Assembly (NCBI GenBank): GCA_037146835.1
Contig: JBAWWI010000048.1
Span: 1 to 15,725 of the forward strand
DNA: 15,725 bases
Origin: IMCC26256 sp037146835
GTDB lineage: Bacteria > Actinomycetota > Acidimicrobiia > IMCC26256
Reading direction: 5' to 3'
Shown: in pieces, positions 8,069 through 15,022 of the stretch
Position numbering within the stretch: position 1 is the stretch's first letter
Layout of the letters: every line of letters starts with the position of its first letter
The notes under the pieces: generated by a model
What the model saw: only the letters and a program-made list of their open reading frames with translations
Databases searched by the model: none
What the model was told of the DNA's origin: nothing
Translations under genes and position numbers: made by a program

Positions 8069-9915
8069 CCAGCGAAGTTAGCGAAGTTAACGAAGTGGCA
8101 CTCGTCTCGGAGACCAATCTCTCCCGTGGCAGAGGGGGCGGCTTAAAGCGTTTGCGTGAGTGGATCACTCTGCATCGGTTCGAGATTGGAGTGGCGCTAT
8201 TTGCCGTGCTCCCGATCATCGTTGCGACGATCCGTGCAATCTCCTCGGGATATACACCAGTAAATGATGATGCGCTGTTGCTTCTGCGTAGTCGCGATGT
8301 CCTTACGAGCAATAGCCCATTGCTAGGGACGCTCTCATCGGCCTCGCTCTCCTTTGGCGTGAACGTTAGTAACCCTGGGCCTTTACTTTTTGACTTAATG
8401 GCAGCGCCAGTAAAGATATTTGGGTCAGGCCCGGGGTTGGCTCTAGGTGTGGGAGCGCTAAATATCGCTTGCATCATCGGTGCTGCATGCATGGCATATC
8501 GGATCCGAGGCCGCTCTGCATTCCTGGCTTTTCTTGTAGTTGCTTCGATTCTCGCCTGGGGAATGGGTAGCGAACTGCTCTTTGATGTGTGGCAGCCTTA
8601 CTCGCTTATCTTTCCGTTCCTTAGTTTCCTTGTTGTGGTGTGGGCGGTCTCTTGCGGAAGAATTCTTGCTCTTCCGTGGGGAGTAGCGATCGGTTCCTAC
8701 CTTCTCCAGACGCACCTCACGTATATCTATTTGGTACCAGCACTTCTCGGCGCAGCACTCGCAATCGGCTTATCCGCTAGACCTCGTGAGCGCAGCGCGA
8801 TTGTGCGCGCATTCGTCTGGGCCGGTGGAGTCGCTGCGCTTGCTTGGGCACAGCCTCTTTGGCAACAGTTCTTTGGACCTGGACCTGGAAACCTCACGCG
8901 GCTCTTTAATGCCGCTACAGGGCATTACGGCTCAGCTATCACCAATGGATCAGACCTCGCACTGCGCGTCAGCGCTGCGGTCTTCTCGATCCCTCCTTGG
9001 AGGCAGCGCCCGGCCTTTGCGGAGAGGCTCTTGATCGAGCCGATTCCCACCTTTTTTGAAGCAGCGCTGTTCTTCGGCGTGCTTGCTGTGTTGCTCATCT
9101 TTATTCTCTTGAAGAGTAAGACCTCTCGGTTCTTACCAGAGCGGAGGGCGGCGCTGCTATCGCTACTGTTAATGGCGATCGCATATTTCTCGCTCAAATC
9201 CCAACCTGTCTCTGGGTTCGGGCTACTCGCCCCGCACCAGGTTCGATGGCTGTGGCCAATCGCTAGTTTCATTTTCTTCGCGATTCTCATGCGATTCGGC
9301 TCTGCGGTTGCGAATCGGCGATTTGCTTCGGGAATGTTCGCGTTAGTGATCATCGTGATGAGCGTGTTGAATCTGCCTATGGCACGCTTCGAGCACATCA
9401 TGCCCGGAGGAGAAGAGTTAACTCCCACTGCGGCGAGGATGATCAGCCAGGTTGAGAAACTGCGCGGACACGGCACGCTGCGTTTCATGGTCGATCCAGC
9501 TTCCTTTGGCGAGCCTTTTAGCAGCCCGTTGCTTGCAGCGCTCGCAGAGAAGGGGATTCCGTTTCTAGTAGCCGATCGGATCTTGGGCGGGCAGGTTGGA
9601 GAACGCCGACGCCCTGAACACTGCCGCCCTAACTGCAGTAGGGGAGCCTCGGTCTCGGTTGCTAGTGGGGACGAGGCGTTTGAAGTGCCTCAAGGGGCGG
9701 AGCGCGCGATATTTGTTCAAGGAATCTCGGATAAGGAGCGCCAGACGTTAAAGCGCATCGAGAGAGAGCTAATAGCTAGCGGCGTGACGCGCGATTTTCA
9801 AGGGACGTTCATTGCTAAAGATTCTCGGGATAAAGAAAAAGTAGCTAGGTATGCAGAGTTGAAGCGAGCGCTTATCTACGGCTCGGTCGCTGTCTTCCTA
9901 ACTCCATCGCCTTAG
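8065..9915 (+). CDS. GT-C-type membrane glycosyltransferase-like protein, paralog 3
   Basis: This is a 616-residue paralog of the preceding gene. It has Asp68-Asp69 in the first outer loop, LLLLRSRDV, PLLGT, NPGPLLFDLMA, GMGSELLFDVWQP and QTHLTYIYL, all shared with paralog 2. About eleven hydrophobic helices are followed by a C-terminal soluble domain of about 180 residues containing Cys520 and Cys524. The N-terminus is longer than in TM1-first proteins and begins with three Ser/Asn-Glu-Val repeats encoded by a 9-bp DNA repeat. ATG overlaps the upstream stop as ATGA (4 nt). The last 18 bp are shared, on opposite strands, with the end of the convergent GT2 gene. Function is inferred as for its neighbours: sugar transfer from a polyprenyl carrier outside the membrane, with unknown sugar and acceptor. 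Confidence 0.82.
   Translation: MTSEVSEVNEVALVSETNLSRGRGGGLKRLREWITLHRFEIGVALFAVLPIIVATIRAISSGYTPVNDDALLLLRSRDVLTSNSPLLGTLSSASLSFGVNVSNPGPLLFDLMAAPVKIFGSGPGLALGVGALNIACIIGAACMAYRIRGRSAFLAFLVVASILAWGMGSELLFDVWQPYSLIFPFLSFLVVVWAVSCGRILALPWGVAIGSYLLQTHLTYIYLVPALLGAALAIGLSARPRERSAIVRAFVWAGGVAALAWAQPLWQQFFGPGPGNLTRLFNAATGHYGSAITNGSDLALRVSAAVFSIPPWRQRPAFAERLLIEPIPTFFEAALFFGVLAVLLIFILLKSKTSRFLPERRAALLSLLLMAIAYFSLKSQPVSGFGLLAPHQVRWLWPIASFIFFAILMRFGSAVANRRFASGMFALVIIVMSVLNLPMARFEHIMPGGEELTPTAARMISQVEKLRGHGTLRFMVDPASFGEPFSSPLLAALAEKGIPFLVADRILGGQVGERRRPEHCRPNCSRGASVSVASGDEAFEVPQGAERAIFVQGISDKERQTLKRIERELIASGVTRDFQGTFIAKDSRDKEKVARYAELKRALIYGSVAVFLTPSP
8071..8097 (+). repeat. 9-bp tandem repeat inside the third GT-C gene
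   Basis: AGCGAAGTT occurs twice in a row (8071-8079, 8080-8088), followed by the near copy AACGAAGTG (8089-8097). It encodes Ser-Glu-Val, Ser-Glu-Val, Asn-Glu-Val. Copy changes would keep the frame, so it could vary in length among strains. Confidence 0.6.
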
Positions 9916-10638
9916 GTATCGCCTAATCTTGGCAAGCTCCAAGAAGGTTAAGAGCCCTGACGTAATCGTCACCTTGCTTCCGTCGACGTCCGCCCAGGTA
10001 TCGAGGGGCACCTCTCGTAACTGCTCGATGGAGACGCCTGACCGAAGCAGCCGACCAAAGATCTCGACATCAAATCCCCACCGGCTGACAAACGGCTCAC
10101 GGAGAGTTTTACGTAGTGCATCTGATACGCGAAACCACTTGGCTCCACACTGCGTGTCGTAGATCCCGATTCCAAGAATCGCCCCACTCAACGTAGCGAA
10201 GAGGCGACCCACATAATGTCGAGAGTGAGAGCGCTTAATTGCGTAACCAGCGAGAGCGACTCGCGATCCGATTATCGCTTCGTATTCGCGATGATCCTTA
10301 GCGTAGGAAATTAGGCGGAGAATCTCCTCTGGCGGCGTCGCGAAATCAGCGTCGCAGTAGCCAACAATCTCGGAACCATCAGCGATTGAGCGGTTTAGTC
10401 CTTCGCGAACGGCCTCTGCTTTCCCTACGTTCTTAGGTAGATGCAGGAATGAAATCTGAGAGTTTGAGTTAGCAAGACCTTGAAGCATCGCCGCTGTCTG
10501 ATCAGTAGATCCGTCATCAACAAATAGAACGTTCGTCTCAGGCTCGACGCTCTTAAGCCCTTGCAGAAGGCGATCAACCAAAACGAGGTCAAGTCGATCA
10601 TGCTCGTTGTAGCAGGGAATCACTACTGCAATCTTCAT
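9898..10638 (-). CDS. Family 2 glycosyltransferase, dolichyl/polyprenyl-phosphate glucosyltransferase (Alg5/DPM)-like
   Basis: This is a GT-A fold enzyme of 246 residues. IPCYNE (7-12) starts the fold and VDDGSTD (40-46) binds the nucleotide. CDADF (95-99) holds the metal-binding DxD. DTQCGAKWF (161-169) and RWGFDVE (186-192) are typical of the Alg5/DPM-like group, which transfers glucose or mannose from a nucleotide sugar to a polyprenyl phosphate on the cytoplasmic face. No C-terminal membrane helix is seen, so it would be peripheral. The start at 10638 overlaps the methyltransferase stop as ATGA. The longer open frame to 10779 only shadows that gene. Such an enzyme could supply the lipid-linked donor for the three GT-C proteins encoded next to it, which is inference from context. 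The donor sugar cannot be read. Confidence 0.88.
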   Translation of the reverse strand: MKIAVVIPCYNEHDRLDLVLVDRLLQGLKSVEPETNVLFVDDGSTDQTAAMLQGLANSNSQISFLHLPKNVGKAEAVREGLNRSIADGSEIVGYCDADFATPPEEILRLISYAKDHREYEAIIGSRVALAGYAIKRSHSRHYVGRLFATLSGAILGIGIYDTQCGAKWFRVSDALRKTLREPFVSRWGFDVEIFGRLLRSGVSIEQLREVPLDTWADVDGSKVTITSGLLTFLELAKIRRYLRRWS

Positions 10639-11408
10639 GCCGCTCCAAGTGGTCTGCATACTGCCCATACCGAGAGGCCCGGAATGTTTAGGTGGTTTCT
10701 GGCTGCCCATCGGCCGATTCGGGCATCGAGTGCCAGCGCTCCCCGAACGGAGTTGGTGACAAGAGTGCCGTGGTCCCACCCTCCGATGCCTTGTTCGCCG
10801 GAGTGTCGGCCGAGTCGCTCTAGTGATACCTGGATGGCACGAGGTGCGAGGAGTGAAGTGAAGAGGGGGCCTGACTCGACGACCTTGAATTGTTCGGAGA
10901 CACGACCTAATAGTTCGGAGCGTCTGTAACGCCGTTCATGACCTAGCGCGGTGTCGTGATCTGAGAAGAGGTGAGGGTGGGCAGGGACGCTAATAATAAG
11001 TGTCCCGTTATCTCCGACAAGTGGAACAAGTTCGTCGCGGAGGAAACCCCGATCATCAGGGATGTGCTCAAGGACATCGAGCAATGTGACTAGTCGACTC
11101 TTGGATTCGGTGGCATTAGATGTCGCGCTCGTATCGACGGGCCTAGTAGTGGTGCGGATGACCCGCTCCGGAAGAGTCGCTGCTAGGTCCTCGGATGAAT
11201 AGTTGATATCCCAGCAGGTAACAGTCGCTGAGAGCGGAAGCATGGGCAGAAGTTCCTGCGCAAACCACCCGTCTCCTGCCCCTACATCTACGAGGTCTGA
11301 GAGTTTTGAGAGATCGACATGGGACTGAATCAAATCTCTAAAGAATTGTGCGCGCACGAGTTCCCACGGGTGTCGTGCTTCTCCGGCGCCACGTTCGCTG
11401 AGATCCAT
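10635..11408 (-). CDS. Class I SAM-dependent methyltransferase
   Basis: This is a 257-residue protein. DVGAGDGWF (41-49) is motif I for S-adenosylmethionine. TCWDINY (64-70) is the acidic beta-2 site. LLDVLEHIPDD (109-119) is the post-I/motif II region, and LIISVPAHPHLFSDHD (137-152) with GHERRYRR follows. The combination VPA, L-x-S-x-H-D and H-x-RRY is common in methyltransferases encoded beside, or fused to, polyprenyl-phosphate glycosyltransferases, which matches the downstream gene. The 3' end is coupled to the GT2 gene by ATGA. TAAAGT (11415-11420) lies 6 nt before the ATG with no ribosome binding site, so it may also have its own leaderless promoter in addition to readthrough from the acyltransferase 22 nt upstream. 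The methyl acceptor is unknown, perhaps a glycan or lipid carrier. Confidence 0.88.
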   Translation of the reverse strand: MDLSERGAGEARHPWELVRAQFFRDLIQSHVDLSKLSDLVDVGAGDGWFAQELLPMLPLSATVTCWDINYSSEDLAATLPERVIRTTTRPVDTSATSNATESKSRLVTLLDVLEHIPDDRGFLRDELVPLVGDNGTLIISVPAHPHLFSDHDTALGHERRYRRSELLGRVSEQFKVVESGPLFTSLLAPRAIQVSLERLGRHSGEQGIGGWDHGTLVTNSVRGALALDARIGRWAARNHLNIPGLSVWAVCRPLGAA

Positions 11409-11421
11409 GGGCAGACTTTAG
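11409..11421 (-). promoter_or_regulatory. CTAAAGTCTGCCC box before the methyltransferase start
   Basis: Read on the minus strand this 13-mer abuts ATG 11408. TAAAGT fits a TAnnnT -10 at leaderless spacing (6 nt). The same sequence, with one change and one inserted C, abuts the acyltransferase start at 12642. It may be an internal promoter of the operon. Confidence 0.42.
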
Positions 11422-11430
11422 CGACGATTC

Positions 11431-12642
11431 CTAACTCAGAAGACCGTATGCGAGCCCGGTGACCGCTAATGAAACCACAATCCAAATGACGAAGACGCGG
11501 CGTGGAGAGGCCGGGAACCTCCTCATAAATGGTCTCTCGATCCCGAAGTGGAGGAGAGCAGCCAAGGCGAGCGCAACTACGAGTCGTAGGGCTGCCAGGG
11601 GTAGACCGTCGAGCCCCCCGACATTCTCGGGGACGATCGCGACCCGTACAGGCCAGTGGACCAAGTAGATCGCATAAGACATCGTTCCAAGGAACGCCAA
11701 TGGTCTCCATGCGAGCACGCGAGACAATGAGCCGTCTGAGAGTAAGCCGACCAGCACACCAACAGATACGACAGAGACAAGAGCGAATCCGCCGTGGAAT
11801 AACCACCACTGGGTCTTAGCGGCAAGGACAAACAGCGCGAGGAGAGTTGCGAATGAGGCCCATCCCAAGAGGTCGGCTGCGCGCCCTCTTGGTTGGCGCT
11901 TCGTAAGAAAGAGCACACAGGCGAGGATCACTCCTGCGGCAATCTCTGGAGCGCGAACGTGCGTGCCCCACTCGGCCATTGTCCTGGAAAGATTCCCAAA
12001 GCGCGCAGTAGCAGTGCCGCCAATCCATGCGCATGTAGTAATAGCGAGCATCGCAAATGCGGGTCGCTTGAGATGACGAACGCCTAAATAGATCACGCCG
12101 ATAATTGCGTAAAATTGCTCCTCCACTGCGAGAGACCAATAAGGCGAGAGCGGGTGAACAATGCGCAGACCGGCAGTGGGGGCGATGCTTATTTGGTGCC
12201 AGTTCATGTATGACCAAACAGCGGCGATCGGATCGCTAGAGCGAAGAGCATTGCTCCATCCCCACTGGCCCCATGAAGCCAGAAGCAGTACGACCAGGGT
12301 CGTGACAATGGCAGCTGGTGCGAGTCTGCGGATACGCCTCGCCCAGAAAGCGCCGAGGTCGGCGGATCCGGTTCGATCGCTCTCGAGTAGCAGCAGAGTC
12401 GTAATGAGGTACCCGCTAAGGGTGAAGAAGACTGAGACCCCTAGAAGCCCGCCGGTCCAAGTCTCCGGGGCAAAGTGGTATGCCACAACCGCGAATACGC
12501 AGACTGCGCGCAGCCCGTCGAGCGCAGGGCGGTACGGCAAGAACCGATGCCTCCCGGCTAGTAATTCGGTCTGCGTTGCCTCGCTCGAGACTGGGCCCTC
12601 TGCGCCAACTGAAGGGTTGTTAGTTGAAGGGGTTGTCTCCAC
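11431..12642 (-). CDS. Acyltransferase family 3 membrane protein (OafA/YrhL type)
   Basis: This is a 403-residue integral membrane O-acyltransferase of the family that acetylates or otherwise acylates surface sugars. The hallmark YRPALDGLRA spans residues 37-46, the conserved histidine is in VVAYHF (His56), GVSVFFTLSGYLI spans 68-80, and the arginine cluster FWARRIRRLAPA spans 99-110. About ten membrane helices follow, and there is no C-terminal SGNH domain. The GTG start at 12642 has TAACGT 7 nt upstream, a leaderless pattern. An alternative TTG at 12540 (369 residues, starting just before YRPALDG) has GGGAGG 9 nt upstream and is also plausible; it would remove a polar 34-residue N-terminal tail. 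It is first in the operon, 22 nt before the methyltransferase. It probably modifies the glycan built by its neighbours, which is inference. Confidence 0.9.
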   Translation of the reverse strand: METTPSTNNPSVGAEGPVSSEATQTELLAGRHRFLPYRPALDGLRAVCVFAVVAYHFAPETWTGGLLGVSVFFTLSGYLITTLLLLESDRTGSADLGAFWARRIRRLAPAAIVTTLVVLLLASWGQWGWSNALRSSDPIAAVWSYMNWHQISIAPTAGLRIVHPLSPYWSLAVEEQFYAIIGVIYLGVRHLKRPAFAMLAITTCAWIGGTATARFGNLSRTMAEWGTHVRAPEIAAGVILACVLFLTKRQPRGRAADLLGWASFATLLALFVLAAKTQWWLFHGGFALVSVVSVGVLVGLLSDGSLSRVLAWRPLAFLGTMSYAIYLVHWPVRVAIVPENVGGLDGLPLAALRLVVALALAALLHFGIERPFMRRFPASPRRVFVIWIVVSLAVTGLAYGLLS

Positions 12643-12656
12643 GGGGCAGACGTTAG
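12643..12656 (-). promoter_or_regulatory. CTAACGTCTGCCCC box before the acyltransferase start
   Basis: On the minus strand TAACGT (12650-12655) fits TAnnnT and ends 7 nt before GTG 12642, giving a leaderless promoter geometry. The box matches that at 11409-11421 except for one substitution and one extra C. No -35 match was found. Confidence 0.42.
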
Positions 12657-12687
12657 GGCGCAGGCACCCCCAAGCGGTCGCATCCCA

Positions 12688-12705
12688 AGGCGATCGGGAT
12701 CGCCT
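12688..12705. promoter_or_regulatory. 18-bp palindrome, candidate operator between divergent genes
   Basis: AGGCGATC, GG, GATCGCCT: two perfect 8-bp arms around a 2-bp centre. It lies between the acyltransferase operon and the GH3 gene. It ends on a TAnnnT motif (TATCGT, 12705-12710), so a bound dimer would overlap the likely promoter of the GH3 gene. A sugar-responsive repressor (LacI-like) would fit the context, but no regulator gene is in the window. Confidence 0.45.
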
Positions 12706-12710
12706 ATCGT
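12705..12710 (+). promoter_or_regulatory. Candidate -10 element of the GH3 gene
   Basis: TATCGT matches TAnnnT and would place transcription start near 12717, 24 nt before the TTG start and 7 nt before the small ATG-initiated frame at 12724. There is no clear -35. Confidence 0.3.
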
Positions 12711-12723
12711 CAGCACTTCACTC

Positions 12724-12744
12724 ATGATCGGAGAACAAAGTTGA
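12724..12744 (+). other. Six-codon leader frame overlapping the GH3 start
   Basis: ATG 12724 encodes MIGEQS and stops at TGA 12742-12744, which overlaps the TTG start of the GH3 gene as TTGA. The GGAG at 12730-12733 lies inside it. It may couple translation initiation at a weak TTG codon. It may equally be chance, and it has no visible ribosome binding site of its own. Confidence 0.25.
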
Positions 12745-14957
12745 GTACCCCATACGAGCTTGCACGTGATCGAGTCGCTACCGGTGCCGACTCAATGTCT
12801 GAGGCCAGAGCCTTGGTCGAGTCGATGACTCTCGATGAGCGCCTTGCTTTGTTGGATGGCGGCTCGCCGTTCTGGGCAGGCATTACAGACATCGGGCACC
12901 TTGGGCACCACAAGCGACCGTTCCCAGCGATGGTTCTCGAGCGTCTCGGAATCCCTGGTTTCTATTTCAGCGATGGTCCGCGTGGAGCTGTAATCGGAGG
13001 CGCCACTGCATATCCGGTGAGCATGGCGCGAGGAGCATCCTTTGATCTCGATCTTGAGGAGCGAATCGGCGCGGCGATCGGCAGAGAGATGCGCGCAACA
13101 GGAGCGGACCTCGGTGGATCGGTCTGCGTAAATCTGCTTCGCCATCCGGCATGGGGTCGCGCTCAGGAGACCTATGGCGAGGACCCGCATCATGTAGGGG
13201 AGATGGGTGCGGCACTAACGCGAGGCCTACAGACACGTGTGATGGCAAACGTGAAGCATTTTGCAATGAACTCGATTGAGAACACTCGCTTCAAAGTTGA
13301 CATCACCTGCGATGAGCGCACCCTCCATGAGGTCTACCTTCCGCACTTCCTGAGAATTATTGACGAGGGAATCGCGTCGGTGATGACTGCCTATAACTCA
13401 GTCAATGGTGAATGGTGTGGCGAGAACCACGTGCTCATTACAGAGATACTTCGCGGCGAGTGGGGTTTCGAAGGCTTCGTCGTCTCTGACTGGATCTTTG
13501 GCCTGCGCGATGGAGTCAAGTCTGTAAAGGCCGGTCTTGATGTAGAGATGCCTTACAGAATGATCCGGCATGCTCCGGTTGTTGCCGCCGTGGCGGATGG
13601 GAGTCTCGGCGTTGAGTTCGTAGATGCAGCCGTGGCCCGAACCCTCTCGACCATGCTGCGCTTCGGAGTGGGGGCAATGCCGGTTGAGCCGATTGAGGTG
13701 CTTGCATGCGACGAGCATCGAGGTCTCTCTCTTGAGTCAGCGCGAAAGTCGGCTGTACTCCTGCGCAATGAATCCATTGATGGTGCCCCGCTGCTGCCAC
13801 TTGACCCGGGAGCGCTCGCTCGCCTCTGCGTGCTGGGTCGTTTCGCAGATGTGCGCAACCTTGGCGATGGGGGCTCTAGCGATGTGATGTCGCCAACTGT
13901 CGTCACTCCGTTCGCGGGCCTCTCTGCAGCGCTTGGGCACGTAGATGTGCGCACTGCTCCTGCCGAGGATTTAGCAGCATCGGTAGCGCTCGCTGCAAAA
14001 TCTGATGTTGCAGTGATCATTGTTGGGTACGACAGACTCGACGAGGGAGAGTTCATCGGAGGGCCAAACGACAACGCAAATCTTGGTCACCTCATCCCGA
14101 AGCACGATGATCCAGAGTTGCTCGCAAAGTTTGAGAAGTTTGTCGCGGAGCACGAGTGGGATATCCCCGAGGAGTTAGTAAAGAAGCCAGGGGCTGTCAT
14201 GTTCTCAGTCGGAGGCGATCGCGTCTCTCTGCGCCTGCCTTCAGATGACATTGCATTACTGAGGGCAGTTGCCGCTGTGAATCCGCGCACAATCGCAGTG
14301 GTCATAGCTGGTAGTGCAGTGCTCACGAGCGAGTGGGATCAAGAAATTCCAGCAATTCTGCAGCAGTGGTACTCGGGTATGGAGGGGGGTCATGCGTTGG
14401 CCGACCTTCTGCTCGGCGCGGCCAACCCAAGTGGCAGGCTTCCGTTCGCGGTGCCAGCATCAGAGTCGGATCTCCCTCTGTTTGATCTTGAAGCGACGGA
14501 AGTGACATACGACGGCCTTCATGGCCAATGGCTACTAGATCGCCGCGAAGTGAGCGCTGCCTACCCATTTGGGTTTGGTCTCTCCTATACGCACTTTGAT
14601 CATGTTGGTGTGGCCGTAGAGGTTCGCGACGAGTCAGTTGAGGTTAGGGCTACAACCTTCAATGCCGGGGTGCGCGATGGCGCAGATGTGGTGCAGGTAT
14701 ATGTGACTCCGCCAGACCCGGGGAGCGACCGCGCGATGCGTCGCCTCGGTGGTTTTGCGCGCGTTGAGGTTGCTGCTGGGGAGGCTGCTGAGGTGACCGT
14801 AGTCATTGGCCTTCGCAGTATCGCTTGGAGAGATGTGGATACGCACTCTTGGTACCTGCCCGCCGGCGAGTACCGCTTCGAGGTTGCACACAATGCAGGA
14901 GAGCAACGTCCACCCGGAGTCTCAATCACGCTCCCAGATATGCGTTGGAGCCGTTAA
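12741..14957 (+). CDS. Glycoside hydrolase family 3 beta-glucosidase-like enzyme
   Basis: This is a 738-residue GH3 enzyme with the usual three parts: an (alpha/beta)8 domain (about 29-310), an alpha/beta sandwich domain (about 330-600) and a C-terminal fibronectin-III-like domain (about 640-735). Visible signatures are YGEDP (145-149), NVKHF with Lys172-His173, and FVVSDW, whose Asp250 is the nucleophile position. The DEGEF segment (434-438) is a candidate acid/base region, and NPSGRLP and YPFGFGLSYTHF follow. About 40 extra residues separate DEGEF from the conserved GGDRVSLRLP. No signal peptide is present, so it probably acts in the cytoplasm on imported disaccharides or glycosides. The start is TTG at 12741 with GGAG 7 nt upstream (12730-12733). 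Exact specificity (glucoside, xyloside or other) is not decided by the sequence. Confidence 0.92.
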   Translation: MSTPYELARDRVATGADSMSEARALVESMTLDERLALLDGGSPFWAGITDIGHLGHHKRPFPAMVLERLGIPGFYFSDGPRGAVIGGATAYPVSMARGASFDLDLEERIGAAIGREMRATGADLGGSVCVNLLRHPAWGRAQETYGEDPHHVGEMGAALTRGLQTRVMANVKHFAMNSIENTRFKVDITCDERTLHEVYLPHFLRIIDEGIASVMTAYNSVNGEWCGENHVLITEILRGEWGFEGFVVSDWIFGLRDGVKSVKAGLDVEMPYRMIRHAPVVAAVADGSLGVEFVDAAVARTLSTMLRFGVGAMPVEPIEVLACDEHRGLSLESARKSAVLLRNESIDGAPLLPLDPGALARLCVLGRFADVRNLGDGGSSDVMSPTVVTPFAGLSAALGHVDVRTAPAEDLAASVALAAKSDVAVIIVGYDRLDEGEFIGGPNDNANLGHLIPKHDDPELLAKFEKFVAEHEWDIPEELVKKPGAVMFSVGGDRVSLRLPSDDIALLRAVAAVNPRTIAVVIAGSAVLTSEWDQEIPAILQQWYSGMEGGHALADLLLGAANPSGRLPFAVPASESDLPLFDLEATEVTYDGLHGQWLLDRREVSAAYPFGFGLSYTHFDHVGVAVEVRDESVEVRATTFNAGVRDGADVVQVYVTPPDPGSDRAMRRLGGFARVEVAAGEAAEVTVVIGLRSIAWRDVDTHSWYLPAGEYRFEVAHNAGEQRPPGVSITLPDMRWSR

Positions 14958-14994
14958 GAAGAAGGAATTAACTAGCTCGATTGCTCAGCATTGG

Positions 14995-15022
14995 GCAGTT
15001 CTCTATTCTCATCGAGAACTGC
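14995..15022 (+). terminator. Hairpin after the GH3 gene, possible terminator
   Basis: GCAGTTCTC (14995-15003) and GAGAACTGC (15014-15022) form a perfect 9-bp stem with a 10-nt loop, 38 nt after the GH3 stop. The sequence after it is TAGTCCTCT and not a T run, so it is a weak intrinsic terminator, an mRNA 3' end stabiliser, or a protein-binding inverted repeat. Confidence 0.42.

Noticed and set aside
7902..8492. 196-codon minus-strand frame across the junction of GT-C genes 2 and 3
   Set aside because: Antisense to two conserved paralogs, with no recognisable protein features.
10639..10779. 141-nt upstream extension of the GT2 frame
   Set aside because: Overlaps the methyltransferase end. 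GT2 proteins begin just before the IPCYNE motif, and ATG 10638 forms an ATGA junction.
13553..14074. 173-codon minus-strand frame opposite the GH3 gene
   Set aside because: Low-complexity Ser/Ala/Pro/Arg translation typical of an antisense shadow.
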